The notes: a model not told the origin generated them from the letters alone. 64,000 nucleotides of DNA from Symsagittifera roscoffensis (GCF_963678635.1 NC_087066.1:68025477-68089476); one strand, 5' to 3'; counted from the first letter of the stretch, positions 1-10,944 are shown. A program made the numbers and translations.

Positions 1-28
1 ATCTGCTGACCATTCTGTGTATCTTGTA

Positions 29-478
29 TCATTTCCATTGATAATACATCCTAAGATATTCTTGTAGTGAATGGTTCATACCTTCGACTAGACCGTTTGT
101 CCAAGGTGCATGAGATGTACGCGGTTTGTGCTTAGTGTTATATAAATGACATAGTGTGATGATTTCATTATTTATGAATTCTGTACCGTTGTCTGTAACT
201 AAAATTTCGGGTAATCCGAATTTGGCTATCCAGTGTTCATAAAGTGTTGTGTAAGCATAATAAGCGTTACAATGTGGTACTGGGTTGAGTGCTACATAAT
301 GTGTAAATGCGTCAACAATTACCATAATGTAGGAGTTTCCTTGAGAGGATGGTGAAATTGGTCCTTTTGTATCGAATGAAATACGGTGGTTAAAATATAA
401 ACTTTGTCCTTTAAAATCTTGTTTTTGTGCTATTTGTTTTTGATTTGGATAAGGTTTATTTAGCTGACATACTCGCAA
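29..478 (-). pseudogene. Gypsy integrase catalytic core fragment
   Basis: An integrase (rve) core of the Ty3/gypsy type, which joins element cDNA to host DNA. Visible features are the first acidic block (ISFDTKGPI), a VIVDAFTHYV strand, the second Asp in VTDNGTEFINN and the Glu block WTNGLVEGMN. The zinc-binding HHCC part is present upstream (about 480-640) in another frame. The frame ends prematurely at 29; coding similarity continues leftwards in a shifted frame to the window edge. Part of the same decayed element as the RNase H piece. Confidence 0.8.
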
Positions 479-702
479 TCATTGCATAGTACTTTAATCC
501 AAATTGGTGCATTTGGAAAATAAAAATTTTGTGTAAAATTTGAATATGTTTTCTCTGATCCAGAGTGTCCTTTAATGTTTTGTGTATCTGAAATGTTAAA
601 AGCTATTATAATCATACTTAAAGGGAGACAGGGAACTGTAGAATCATTGAAATGATATTCTAGAAGGTCTGTGTTTTCATTAATTGTTGTATTATTAAAT
701 TT

Positions 703-1872
703 TCAGAAATATCGGAGGAGTGTTTTATTTCCTAAAATTGTGGTATCTGCCTTAACGGGCTTAGTTTTGTATTTGTGCCATGATTTTAGTTGTCTAATTA
801 CTGGGTCAAGATTTTGATATTGTTTCAAGATATTAATTGTAATTTTATCTGTTGGAGGGAGAAAAATGTTTTCAATTTCTAATTTAGATAAAGGAATTGT
901 GTCAAGTGGGTCATGGAGGTCAAAAACTTGATTTATTGTGTATTTTGAATCATTTGTTTGTGGTCCTGATAAATTTATTTTATCAGTTAAATTTTGTTTT
1001 TCAATTAACGGAAAAAAGTCTTTTTTATGCGAGTGGTGTTTTATTCGTTTTTGTTGGGTGTTATTTTTTATCCATTGTGAGTATGGAATTGGTTTGAAAG
1101 TTGATGTTCCAAGTAGATCAACTACGTAGTGATTATTTTGGCAATCTAAGTAGAGTGGGAAGTGTTGTAGATTATTTATTTGTGATTGTTCAATGTCAGT
1201 TTTTACTGCATATTTGCATTCTTGTCGGGGTGATGTTTCGTCTTTTGCAAGGTAAAATTTTATATTTTTGGGTATTTCAACTGTAGTTTTTCGTGTAAGT
1301 AATTCAGGTAGTGTATTTCGACTTAATGTATCTGGTAATGCAAGATTCTTTCCTGCTGTCCAAACTATATGTAAGTTTGGAAATTTCATTAGAATTAATT
1401 GAAATCTATAAACTCGATGATTAGGATTTGACTTTTGTGTAAAGAGAACAATGATTGGTTTATGATCTGTGAATAGAACTGTTGGATGTTTTGATCCAAG
1501 TATCAGAAATTCATATTCTGTAAGTGTATAAATTATAGCTGTACATTCTCTCATTAGAGTTGAGAGTCGTAGCTCTGCTTGAGTGAATAATCGGGAATTT
1601 GCTGATATAAGGTTCATTTTATTTGTACCACTGTGTGATTGTAGTAATGCTGCGCCGATGCCAAAATTTGAAGCATCGCACTTTGCATAGAATGGTTGAT
1701 TTGGATCTGGGATTGTGTTTGAAATTTGTTCAGTTAAAAGTTTTTTAATTTCTTCAAATCGTGTTTGATGTTCAGTGGTCCATTCAAAATTATTTTGTTG
1801 TCTGAGGATATTATAGAATGGTCTTAAATATAATTGCATTTTGTAAACGTACTTGCTTAAGAAATTTAACAT
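703..1872 (-). pseudogene. Gypsy pol: RT tail, RNase H and connecting region
   Basis: A 389-codon open stretch within the decayed gypsy pol. The early part matches the RT thumb/connection, followed by RNase H hallmarks: YAKCDASNFGIGAALLQ (catalytic Asp), FTDHKP, and the closing HIVWTAGKNLALPDTLSR block. RNase H degrades the RNA strand of the RNA/DNA hybrid during reverse transcription. The C-terminal 180 residues are the hydrophilic linker preceding integrase. The catalytic RT motifs lie upstream in another frame, so this piece cannot encode an active enzyme by itself. Confidence 0.8.
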
Positions 1873-2155
1873 TCCAAGGAATTCTTGGATTTTCTTTTTG
1901 TTTGTTGGTGGTTGAAGTTTTTGAATAGCATCAATGCGTGATTTTAATGGAGTGATTCTTTTATATTATGTCCTAAAAATTTAACTCGTGTTAAAAAGAA
2001 GTGTGATTTATCGGGGGCGGCCTTCAGATTTTCGTTCTGAAGTATTTTATGATAGTGTTCTAAAACTGTAAACATTTCTTCTTTTGGCTGTGATTGCATA
2101 AAAAACATCGTCTAAATAGGTGTTGAGGTTGGTTGATACGAGTGCATAGTCATTG

Positions 2156-3228
2156 GGTTTTGTGGTTGAATTGGTTGAAAAGATTGTGTATTAGTTGGAT
2201 TTGGCATATGGATTGTTTGTTGAATTCGCACCAGATGAATTAGGTCCGATGTGGTTAACTCATAGAGTAATTTCGGATAGGGTACACCGTCTTCTCGTCA
2301 CGCTATCTTATTTTCGGCCGGATAGATTCGTGCAACTTCTTAGTCTAATACCGATCCTAATCTTACTCTTATACTTTCTAGTCTCAGGGTGTTTAACTAG
2401 TCTCTGCTAGGCTCAATAGATCTAGGGTATACTGGTTTTGTTGCGGCTGCTGAAGTTCTCTTGGAGAGACAACTAATTTCTAAGTTAAATTCAAATCTCT
2501 CTGGTGCTGAAATTACAAGTAATTTCAGCACTTACAAATAAGTGGGTTGTTAGTTAGATGGATCATGATTGGTTAATATTAAATACTTTACAGTGGTAAA
2601 ATATCTAATTTATCCAATCATAAAAAATAGTTTAGATCAGGTTCCAATATTACAGGAGAGTTTTGAATTGAATAAATTATGCATGATTGACATGAAAAAA
2701 TTTTTGGACACCGAAATTTTACTGTTGTCTGCAAACAGTTTTATTTTTCTTACGCAATTTGTCTCAAACAATTTTAATCTCTCTCACTTTCGTCTATTTT
2801 TTTCTTCCGAACACTGAAATTTCAAAACAAAAATTTCCGAGTGCCGAGAAAAATCTGTCTGAACGAGCTCTAGTCTTATTTCCTGCAAGTAAATCGAACG
2901 AGAAGGTGTTATATAGGTAGAATAGTCGCATTCTTTTAATTAAGTGAAGTCTTGGAGTCTGAATTTTACTGTCGAAAAAGTAGTCTGCGTTTCTTTTAGC
3001 GCCTTCTTAAAAAATATAAAAAAAATTGTTTTTTTTTTTAAATTTTTTTTTGGAGGAAAAGTGTTGTCGAATATAGGTAATGTACTATTTTATAGATTAT
3101 GGTTAAAAACTCTGGACTTTCGGTCAGATCTTCTTATTACTTTACGAATACAAACGACATAATCTGAAAACCGAAGGCATAATCACAGCAACCAGATATC
3201 CATGTTTAGTGTTTCTTATTTCATTCAG
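2156..3228. other. Intergenic, no supported gene
   Basis: About 1.1 kb between the gypsy fragment and the first host exon. Short open stretches here show no domain, no codon signature and no splice context. A perfect 28-bp palindrome lies at 2504-2531. The 5' exons of the gene at 3229 may lie here but I could not identify one. Confidence 0.6.
2504..2531. repeat. Perfect 28-bp palindrome
   Basis: A 13-bp arm (GTGCTGAAATTAC) is followed after two A bases by its exact reverse complement. The pairing does not extend beyond the arms. Confidence 0.85.
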
Positions 3229-3644
3229 GTCAAGTGTTTGTGGAGAATTACAGGATGAAATGGGCTCAGTATGTATGCTCTTCTTTGTATGTTGGAGGTG
3301 GTTGTCCTTGGAAGAGTGCCAATAGTTATTCCGAGTGTGCACATTATTGCAACCAAAACCTCCTTACAGATGAGTGCTTGCACAATGCGGACCCAGCTAC
3401 AGTCAAATGTGTTGCCTTTTCTTTCATAAACACTCTCAACTACTGCGGGTTGTCATCCAATTGTGAAACTAGCACCTACCGAATTCATACTTTTACTTTT
3501 ACGAGGTACGTAGCCTTTTTCAATTGACGAACAAACATTTTTTTTTCCATCTATTTGCCTTAAGCTTCGGGGACAAATATTACTCAGAATATTTTCAGGT
3601 TAATAATGGGAGGTTGTGATCCAAAGGAAAGATATGATTTGTGA
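3229..3644 (+). CDS. Small Cys-rich (PAN/apple-like) host protein, last two exons
   Basis: Two exons are supported. Exon A (3229-3505) follows a TTCATTCAG acceptor and ends at a GAG^GTACGT donor; exon B (3599-3644) follows an ATTTTCAG acceptor. Across the 93-bp intron (3506-3598) the frame continues for 14 codons to TGA at 3642-3644. The peptide has about ten cysteines, with a CPW..C...C cluster and a KCVAFSF.....YC block that resembles the core of PAN/apple domains, usually secreted or extracellular binding modules. No signal peptide is seen, so a 5' exon is missing; the first codon of exon A is completed from upstream (phase 1). An in-exon Met at 3255 is an alternative start. Family assignment is tentative; the exon structure is the firmer part. 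Confidence 0.55.
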
Positions 3645-4478
3645 ACCAAGCTGACTAGGGGATCTACCTAGCACTTAACATTTGCCCCCTTTCAGGAAAA
3701 GGGGGGTAATTGTTAAGTAGATTAAATTAGCCGAACTTTTGACCAAACAGAATTGACCACATTAGAGTTCTCTATAGAAAGCACTAGTGCTAACTGACTG
3801 TATTTATGTATAGGAGTGGTGATAACATTGGGGGTGAGAGATTGTTTAGAGATCCTGACTAACAAATCTAACACTTGAAGCTGTAATTCAGTTCGTTTAG
3901 TTTTTGCTGGTTTTATTTATGTTTATTGCTTATAAAAAAAAGTCGCAAATTAGACAGTTTTTGGGCTCAAATTTCGACTGCCAGATAAGTTATATTGTAT
4001 CAAAAGCTTAACGCGCCAACCCTGATGAAGACTAGCGGATTTGTTTTTAAGTTAACTTGTAAAGACTTATCAAGTTGCGTATTGCTCTTTTTCAAATAAG
4101 ATTTGTAATCTAATTTTTTGTTTCTAAGATAAACGAGTGCTTGTTTAGAGTGTGACAATGAGTTTCGTGACCCACGCCAGAAAAGTCGTTCTGTCTGAAA
4201 CAACAACTATTGATGTCCAAAGCTCAAATTTAAAACTCGGAGAAACGTGATGGCAGGCATTTCTCTTTCATTTTAAATTGCATATGATTGTCACTTAATG
4301 CTAATTTATTTGATATATAGCAATACTTAAAATAAATTTTTTTGAAACTTCTAAGACTTAATTTTAAAAGTTAGCGAAGACTTTATGTTTATCAGAATTC
4401 CCAAAATTTGATAGTTTGTTTTCTCTCAATGAAAATACAGATTTAGGACATTCCTCAGAAAGAAAATCAAAATCAGAA
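3645..4478. other. Intergenic, no supported gene
   Basis: AT-rich DNA between the PAN-like gene and the Maverick. An imperfect inverted repeat (CTTAACA..CCCCCTTT against AAAGGGGGG..TGTTAAG) lies at about 3672-3720. Short minus-strand open stretches (4000-4206, 4364-4564) have no recognisable features. Confidence 0.55.
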
Positions 4479-4484
4479 TTCAGC
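4479..4484. repeat. Maverick target-site duplication, left copy
   Basis: TTCAGC directly abuts the left G-rich terminus and recurs at 21611-21616 directly after the right C-rich terminus. Six base pairs is the expected duplication length for Maverick/Polinton integration. Confidence 0.85.
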
Positions 4485-5130
4485 AGGGGGGGGGGGGCGG
4501 TGCCTGCTGACCCCCATGTATTAAGATAGGGAATAGAGCATCCGGTCAGCAGGCTGACCCCCATGTATTAAGATAGGAAATAGAGCATCCGGTCAGCAGG
4601 CTATGTATTAAGGTTGGGTATAGAGTCTACAATGTATTAAGATAGGGAATACCAATGGTAAGGTTTTATGGTTTGTGTGATGGTAAGATAATGGTAAGAA
4701 AAACGTAATTTTTTGGTTTTTGTCTAGTTTTTTTTGCAAAAATGTTGGCGCGTGTTAACTAATTTGTGAATATCGAAGGTTAATTACGTGTAGGTTGTGT
4801 AATGAAGGACTTTTGATTAGTTTTTTGATACATGGTAAGTCAATGGTAAGAGTTTTTGGGTAAAAACTTGGAATTTTTATGAAACATTTTTCAAAAAAAC
4901 TTCAAAAAACGATAAGGTTAGCTATTATTTGACCTAATTTATTAAATAATCTTACTTTCTATCTAATTGAAACTATAATCATACTTTCCATCTAATTGAA
5001 ACAATGCTGAAACCTACAGAGACCTCGAAAAAAAAAATCAAATTTTTTGAGAAAAAAAATTAAATTACAAAAAAAGTATATAAATCACTGCATTGTATAA
5101 CAAGTTTACCGCAACATTTTACAGTTTAAC
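4485..5130 (+). repeat. Maverick left terminal inverted repeat
   Basis: About 646 bp matching the reverse complement of 21000-21610, with similarity fading near 5130. The tip contains a 47-bp module present twice in tandem (starting 4507 and 4554) plus partial third and fourth copies; the right end has fewer. Within the module GCCTGCTGAC (4502-4511) is inverted as GTCAGCAGGC (4545-4554), so the tip can fold. The inner end holds a TATATAAAT-like box near 5079-5087. Confidence 0.9.
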
Positions 5131-5187
5131 ATCATAAAGCCATTATAATACAACATCATGAATAAATTTACTTGACCAGATCAGTTC

Positions 5188-8100
5188 TTATAAGTTCAGT
5201 GGTTTTGTATGAATTCCATCATCTTGTACTTGTCTTTTTGGATAAATATAGCTTAGTCCTTTCTTTGTCTGTTCATATGTGGCCACCATATGATTTATAG
5301 TTCTGAATCCTCTGTTAGTAGATGTAAGATTAATTGCTTCATCAAGCAATCTCCTATACTTTGCTAAAGGTCCATCTCCAGAGTCTTCTAGAACCCGCTT
5401 ATTCAATCCTTTGCTGCTAAATTTGAATTTGTCTGACTTGTTGTCATAGCAGCAATATGTCTTACTACATTAACAGAGCATTTATGTGCACCTAAATTCT
5501 TCTTTGAAAAGTCCCGGCTCCCGCTTATCATGTTTTTTATGGATACTACAACACGTTCGAGGAAAGAAATTAGATTTTGCATCCGCCTTGAAGGAATCTC
5601 TGCAATCACTCTCCCTCATTTTTTCCCAAGCAGCTCTCTTATCTGGCTGGATGCAATCGTACAAATTTTCTTCTGCAAGTGCCAAGTAAAGTGAGTCTGT
5701 GTCCATCTCCAACTCTTCAAATGTATATACATCACAGAACTTGTCAAAGAAGTTGTAGTAGAGTTCCAACATTCTCAGCTTTGCATACTGAAGTATGAAA
5801 AAACCAACGATGATGGGTTCTCTATGTTCAATGGTTAATTTCAACAACTCCACCTCATACAAGTTTTTTTCAACTGTATTCAATCTTTTGAACAATAGTC
5901 CATTGATTGATTTGTGAGTTTTTTCATCATTCAGATACTTCGTGATTGTATGCCTGGATCTATCCATGATCTGATATCCATAGGAGGAATTGCCCAAGAG
6001 CTTCATTGTTTCTGCTACAACTCCTGATAGAGGGTTTTCATCTCCTTCTCTTCTTGCATCAACCACCGATTGAACGAAATTTTTGAAACACTTCCGAGGA
6101 GAATATTCAACAAAACGATAAATTTTGGTGCATTGCAAGCCAAGTTCCAAATAAAAGTTGAAGAGAGGAGTTATAACTGTTCCATTTTCTAGCTTGAAGC
6201 TAGATATAAGCATTCTCTGTGGATGTTTCAACATTTCATTTTCAATAGCATAATTCTTCATATAGTCACCAATATCGTTTCTTCCAACCTCAGTGTTTTT
6301 GAAAATTGGAGGAAAATTCGCAAATTTCGATTTCAGTTCATCTGGAACAACTAAGTCACACTGAACGTAGCCAAAAAGAGATCCATCTTTTATTTTTGCT
6401 AGAAGTGAGTCTGTAGAAAGAGGTCTTTTATAGGTAAAATGGGTTCGAACATGATTTTTGATCTTGTCTTTGGTTTTGAAATTTTGCCACCACTCAGACT
6501 CCCACATTTCTTCCACTTTGTATCCTTTCTCTTTAATGTATTCTCGTCGCATATCATCCATTTCTCTCTTCTTGTTTCCTCGCTCAGTATCCTGTTCTGT
6601 TAAGGAGGGACGAGCTTCTTGACAAGAACAAAAGTGATAATAGCATCCCATTGCCTCGAATACTGTTTTACAGTGATCACAATAACCGTCCACATTAAAA
6701 CAGTCAATTTTCTTCTGTTTTCCAGATGTAAAAAAGCTCTCAATTTTACATTCTGGTCTTGATTCTTGATAGAAAGACATGACCATATTCTCAAAGTTGC
6801 GAGTTCGATTATGTCTAGCCTTGAATTTCTGCATATCAGTGTCAAACTCCCATCTCGTATAAAGTCCTGTAGGCATATCTTGACACATTGAATAGGGGTA
6901 AAGCTGGCTTGCATCAATTCCAACGATTGATTTACAAATATTTGATGAATTTCTGATGTATGTTTCATCAACTACAGCTTTTCGAGTGAACACAATCGAA
7001 GGCCCACCGGTCATGTCTTCTCCACTTTTTTCACACAAATCTTTATCACTTTCGCAAAATGGATAAAACTTGTAATTTGTAGGTTTGTGTAGACATATGT
7101 TTGCTAGATTTGGAAGTGTACATCCAAGTTTCAACATATCTATCCCTTTGTTATGATAAAACTGAATCATTTTCTGCATTGCTTCCAGGGTTGGAACTAC
7201 ATCTTTGTTGTTGTACCACTGCAAAAAGTCTTTGAACACAGTCATTCCGTTTTTCTGCCAAGTTTGTTGTAAGTAACTGTAATTATCTAGACCAGATGGG
7301 GGTACAGTCTTGATTTGAAGCTTTTTCAGTGCTTGCTGTTCATCAAGTCCACTCTTCCTCAGTTTTTCATAATCAGTAAAGTCTTTGTCTAGAGGATTGT
7401 TGTTTCTAAGTTTACTGAAAAATGCTTCATATGGGGGCAGTCCTGGAAAATCAAGTTTGTCAGGGTTGTCAAACCACTCATAAGGAAAGAATCCTTTTGT
7501 TTCACTAGCTTTATAAGCTTTGAGAAATGAGTCCAGAGTTGTTGCTCCACCCAGAATTTTCATAATGTCAATAAATTGTACATCTCCAAACTTGAAAGAT
7601 ATAAAATCATTTGCTTTTTTGATAACGGATGTTTCTTGCTCTTTATCGCGAATCAAATAAGGGATTAAGTAGGACTTGATCAAATTTAAATCATATCTAC
7701 ACCTGTTAAATCCAAAAACAGGTAAAGTATTTACATATCTCTCCAGATGTTGTTTCAAATCAATGAGTTGATTTTTCTGAATTCGCAAGAATTGTGTTGA
7801 CATATCTGCTTCTTCCGAATCTTCAATGCATTCGTCTTCATACTCGAACTTATTACTTGAATAATTTTTACCACGTTCGTTCAGTTGATCAAAGATCTTC
7901 TTCATTCTTTCATTGACAGCTACTTCAATATCTTGAAATTTTTTTCTCATTTCTAGCTTACTTTGTTCAGCCAACAGCTCGAGGTTGGATACAAAATCAA
8001 TTATCAAGTTCTGTGGATCCTTGTTGTACAAAAAGATGGGTTCATCAATCAGATTCGATGATATAGAGACTGAAATTGGAACGTGTTTCCCAATCCACGT

Positions 8101-9541
8101 AGTAGTTTGCGTCTCTTTTAGTTCCTCTGTAGGAACACAAATCGACTCAAAGTCGAAAATTGCTAGATTATTGAAAAGCTTGTTGTCTTCAGAAACTGGA
8201 AGACTGAATCCTTCTAGCTTTTCAAACAAGGTTTCGCGAAGCTCATAGACGTTCTTTGGGTAAATATGTTTCACTCGGTCCTTGCATCTCAGAAGATGTT
8301 TGTTAAAATTGTCGGATTTATTAAAAAAATTGTCACAACTAGGACACCGGAAACACTTGAAGAAAGAATCAATATCTTTTGTATGAATGATATGATTGTT
8401 AAATCTCAGTAATTTGACTGTTTTGTCAAATCTTCCAATTCTTCGTCGAGCTAGTTCTCCTACATATTCTCCTTCTTGGATATCGAAATCGTATATAAAG
8501 ATGTTCCTTTGAACAATTTCTTCGACAACAGGTAAGTCTTCTACAGAAACTCCACGAAAAATTTTAGGATCATAACCAGATTTTGATATAAAATCTGTAA
8601 AGTATCTAGAAGTGTGAGAGTCGAGATCTCTGTGTCCGTTCATGTACATTGCCAATGCGCGGAAAAGACACAAATGATCTTTGTAAGGTTCCTTGTCTTT
8701 GTTAGATAAAAGACAATTCACTTGCGTATGTCGTAATAAAGGTTCGGGTAAGACTGAGTCCGGACATCCCATGGGGATGTTTTTCAGCAAAGCAGCGAAA
8801 ATTGTGACGTTAGTAATTAACTTGAATCTCCATTTTGTGTTTTGACGTTCTTGGGTACATTGCTCCACAATATCAAATTTTTCAACTTTTCCTTGGATTG
8901 TAATCAAATCCGCTTTCGTACAAAGTAAGTGGGATTTTTCAAACAGAAAATTGTTTTCATGAGCGTAGAAATAACGATATTCACCAGTCTCAATATTTCG
9001 AAGAACAAAACCCAGAGCAATGTTGATTTTGGCTTGTTGAATCGAGCTTGTTGAAGACTTCTTCAAGTTTCTCGTTAATGATTTTAGTATCTAACTTGGA
9101 CATTTGGAAGTTAAATACCTTGTGTCTCCCTTTTTCCATCTCCGTATCCACCAGAAAATGTTGACAAGCACTAATTTCCTCCTTTAGTTTTTCACCATCT
9201 TCCCCTTCTTCCTCCACAATCTTGTTCAAGTCGGCCACCGTATCACTGGGTTTCCGTTGTTTTGCTCCATGTTCTTTTCTCCGATGTTGCTGGAGAGAGT
9301 AGTAACTGGGGAACTCTTGCTCACAAGAAGGACAAACCGTCGACTGCTTCGAGCTTGGTTGACCATGCTTCTTAGCCATATGATAGCTCATTTCTTGTTG
9401 ATTATAAGTAAAATACTTACAATCAGGGCAAGAAATAACTCCTTTAGAACAATTTTTTTGATGTCTAGCAGCATCCGATCTCCTGTATTCCCGACCACAG
9501 TCCTCACATTTGACTTTCTCATTTCGGTCAAGTGCAGGCAT
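5188..9541 (-). pseudogene. Protein-primed family B DNA polymerase, broken
   Basis: Replicates the transposon. The start is the ATG at 9541. The first 160 residues hold zinc fingers (CEDCGREY..., CPDCKYF..., CPSCEQEF...). After a frame change near 9030 the main body (to 5485) carries an OTU-like DHLCLFRALA stretch, another CxxC finger, exonuclease motif I (FDFES, about 8145-8160), exonuclease II (FNRCRYD, about 7690), polymerase motif A (GIDASQLYPYSM, about 6890-6925), motif B (GNSSYGY, about 5980) and motif C (MDTDS, about 5695). Two in-frame TAA codons (5482-5484 and 5470-5472) then interrupt the conserved C-terminus, which stays open to the natural stop at 5188. Total coding length would be about 1450 codons, usual for Maverick polymerases. 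One frameshift and two nonsense codons make it a pseudogene as assembled. A 73-bp 5'UTR intron is likely. Confidence 0.93.
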
Positions 9542-9544
9542 TAT

Positions 9545-9617
9545 CTAAAAATAATTGGGACTTTTGAAATGATCCAAATTTAAAAACTTAAAGTACCAAT
9601 TGAATGAAAATACTTAC
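9545..9617 (-). other. Candidate 5'UTR intron of the polymerase gene
   Basis: On the minus strand a GTAAGT donor (forward ACTTAC, 9612-9617) and an ATTTTTAG acceptor (9545-9546) bound 73 bp ending three bases before the polymerase ATG. The donor is ideal and the size fits the other short introns here. Splicing itself is inferred. Confidence 0.5.
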
Positions 9618-9715
9618 TTTTCGTGAAGAAACGAACTGTAAAATTTGAAGTAAAATTCAATTAACTGTTTCTGATTGGCATACAGAATGAATGATTTAAC
9701 CCAATAAAATAAGCG

Positions 9716-9900
9716 TATTTATACTAACAGTGACGCCTACGCAATTATCCTTTTACGGTAATGACGTCAACTTTTGAATAGAAGTGACGTCACCACCTAC
9801 GCAATTTTCCTTTTATGGTGATGACGTCATTCTATAAATAGAAGTGACGTCAACACCTACGCAATTTTCCTTCTATGGTAATGACGTCATTCCTTTGAAA
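9716..9900. promoter_or_regulatory. Divergent promoter 1: CRE/CArG 60-bp repeats
   Basis: Lies between the polymerase (leftwards) and the 195-aa gene (rightwards). Three exact-period 60-bp repeats (about 9722-9900) hold five perfect TGACGTCA sites (9762, 9785, 9822, 9845, 9882) and a sixth degenerate one (9730). Each repeat also has CCTACGCAAT followed by CCTTTTATGG or a near version; the middle copy (9809-9818) is a perfect CArG box. A TATAAATA box faces left (9716-9724) and another faces right (9833-9840). In animals TGACGTCA binds CREB/ATF and CArG binds SRF/MADS proteins, so inducible transcription is inferred. CCAATCAG-type boxes occur nearby at about 9671 and 9939. Confidence 0.75.
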
Positions 9901-9990
9901 GTTCTAGAATTTTCCAGAAAAATTTTCAACCAATCAGAACTAAGCAGTTTCTAGTCATAACGTTGGATCCAAAATATTCATTTTTGAAGA

Positions 9991-10578
9991 ATGTCAATTA
10001 AAAAGCATTTGAACTTCCTCGAATTACTCTACAAGAAAAAAGAAAATATTCCGTGTGATTTCCTTATTGATGAAATAGATGTAGATTTTTACTTTTTTCA
10101 CAATTTTTTGGACGTTTATATTGTCCAAAATAGAGTTCTCCGGCTAAGTAAAGGTCGCTTTAGAGAAACTTACTCAATCAAAGAGTTTATTTTTGATCCA
10201 CATATTGCGTATCAAAGCTATAAACTTACAGCTGAGTTACACTTGACTAGAAAAGAAATTTTATTTATTTTAGAAAATTTGAAGTTAATAAAAAGATCGT
10301 ACGATAATATTTCAAAGACTCTTTTTATTCCATATCCAACTCCCAAATTTGTTAAAACTCCCCAGCAAAGTTCTTTATTCCTCCATTTTTTTAAGGACTT
10401 TCAAAGTTCAAAATCTTGCATGATCAGGTTTGGTATCAGATTTCCAGAGATTTGCTTTGAAAAATTCATCAACTTTGAGTTATCATCTCAAATCTACATC
10501 AAAATTAAAGAACTTGAATATCTGCTGAAAAATCAGCAATTTCTCATCGATTATATACAAAAAATTCAGTTAACTTGA
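9991..10578 (+). CDS. Unknown Maverick protein, 195 aa
   Basis: Begins at an ATG 150 bp downstream of the rightward TATA box of divergent promoter 1 and ends at TGA 10576-10578. I do not recognise a family. It is lysine-, phenylalanine- and isoleucine-rich, without cysteine clusters, signal peptide or convincing membrane segment; the N-terminal half contains an acidic aromatic stretch (DEIDVDFYFFHNFLD). The uninterrupted frame contrasts with the broken core genes. Its stop codon overlaps the start of the next small membrane ORF, suggesting coupled translation. Being next to the polymerase on a shared promoter, it may be expressed with replication functions. Confidence 0.7.
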   Translation: MSIKKHLNFLELLYKKKENIPCDFLIDEIDVDFYFFHNFLDVYIVQNRVLRLSKGRFRETYSIKEFIFDPHIAYQSYKLTAELHLTRKEILFILENLKLIKRSYDNISKTLFIPYPTPKFVKTPQQSSLFLHFFKDFQSSKSCMIRFGIRFPEICFEKFINFELSSQIYIKIKELEYLLKNQQFLIDYIQKIQLT

Positions 10579-10736
10579 TGAGAAGACTTGCAGAGATGTT
10601 ACTTTTATTAATTTTTCTTCTTTTGTTACTTATATCGGCAATATTTCTTATTTTTACAGCAAACAACTTTTGGTCATTTATTTTTGCGATTTATTTTGTG
10701 TATATTTTTACTTATTTGGAAGACTTAAGTCCTTAA
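10578..10736 (+). CDS. Small two-pass membrane protein, 52 aa
   Basis: The ATG at 10578 shares its A with the TGA of the upstream gene (TGATG overlap). The product is a 52-residue very hydrophobic peptide: a short basic N-terminus (MRRLAEM), two long hydrophobic stretches (roughly residues 7-27 and 31-47) and an acidic tail ending LEDLSP. This looks like a hairpin membrane protein. Function is unknown; viroporin-like or virion-membrane roles are possible but not shown. The TGATG arrangement is typical of termination-reinitiation in compact viral genomes. Confidence 0.55.
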   Translation: MRRLAEMLLLLIFLLLLLISAIFLIFTANNFWSFIFAIYFVYIFTYLEDLSP

Positions 10737-10741
10737 AAGGT

Positions 10742-10930
10742 TCCTCTGATTGGATACGACAACTTGAACAAAAATGAACATTTTTGTGATTGGGAACGAC
10801 AATGTGTAAAATGGAGCTTTGTTTCCAGTTGGACACGAGTTTTCTATAAGAATTCCATAAAAGGAAACTACAATCTGATTGGACACGACTACAATCCAAA
10901 TAAGGAAAATCCATTCTGATTGGTTAAACC
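10742..10930. promoter_or_regulatory. Array of inverted CCAAT (GATTGG) boxes
   Basis: Five degenerate repeats of CTGATTGGACACGACTACAA occur at about 10745, 10784, 10826, 10877 and 10917, spaced 39-52 bp. Most contain GATTGG or GTTGG, the reverse of a CCAAT box (NF-Y type). It sits between the small membrane ORF and the gene at 11106 and is probably the promoter region of the latter. Confidence 0.5.
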
Positions 10931-10944
10931 CACACATTCCAGTT

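Larger units (their letters stand above)
1..2155 (-). mobile_element. Decayed Ty3/gypsy LTR retrotransposon, pol fragment
   Basis: Reading leftwards, remnants appear in normal gypsy order: an RT tail with a YLDD active-site motif near 2115-2130 and a LTRVKFLGHN-like block near 1965-2000, then RNase H, connecting region, a zinc-binding integrase remnant (about 480-640) and the integrase core (29-478). The frame breaks several times, for example between 1873 and 1960 and again near 30. RT upstream of the YLDD block is missing; recognisable coding stops near 2155. The integrase side runs off the window. No LTR is visible. It is an old, 5'-truncated copy. Confidence 0.85.

Noticed and set aside
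2195-3162. Plus-strand frames of 60-82 codons
   Set aside because: AT-rich random-looking translations, no start or splice context.
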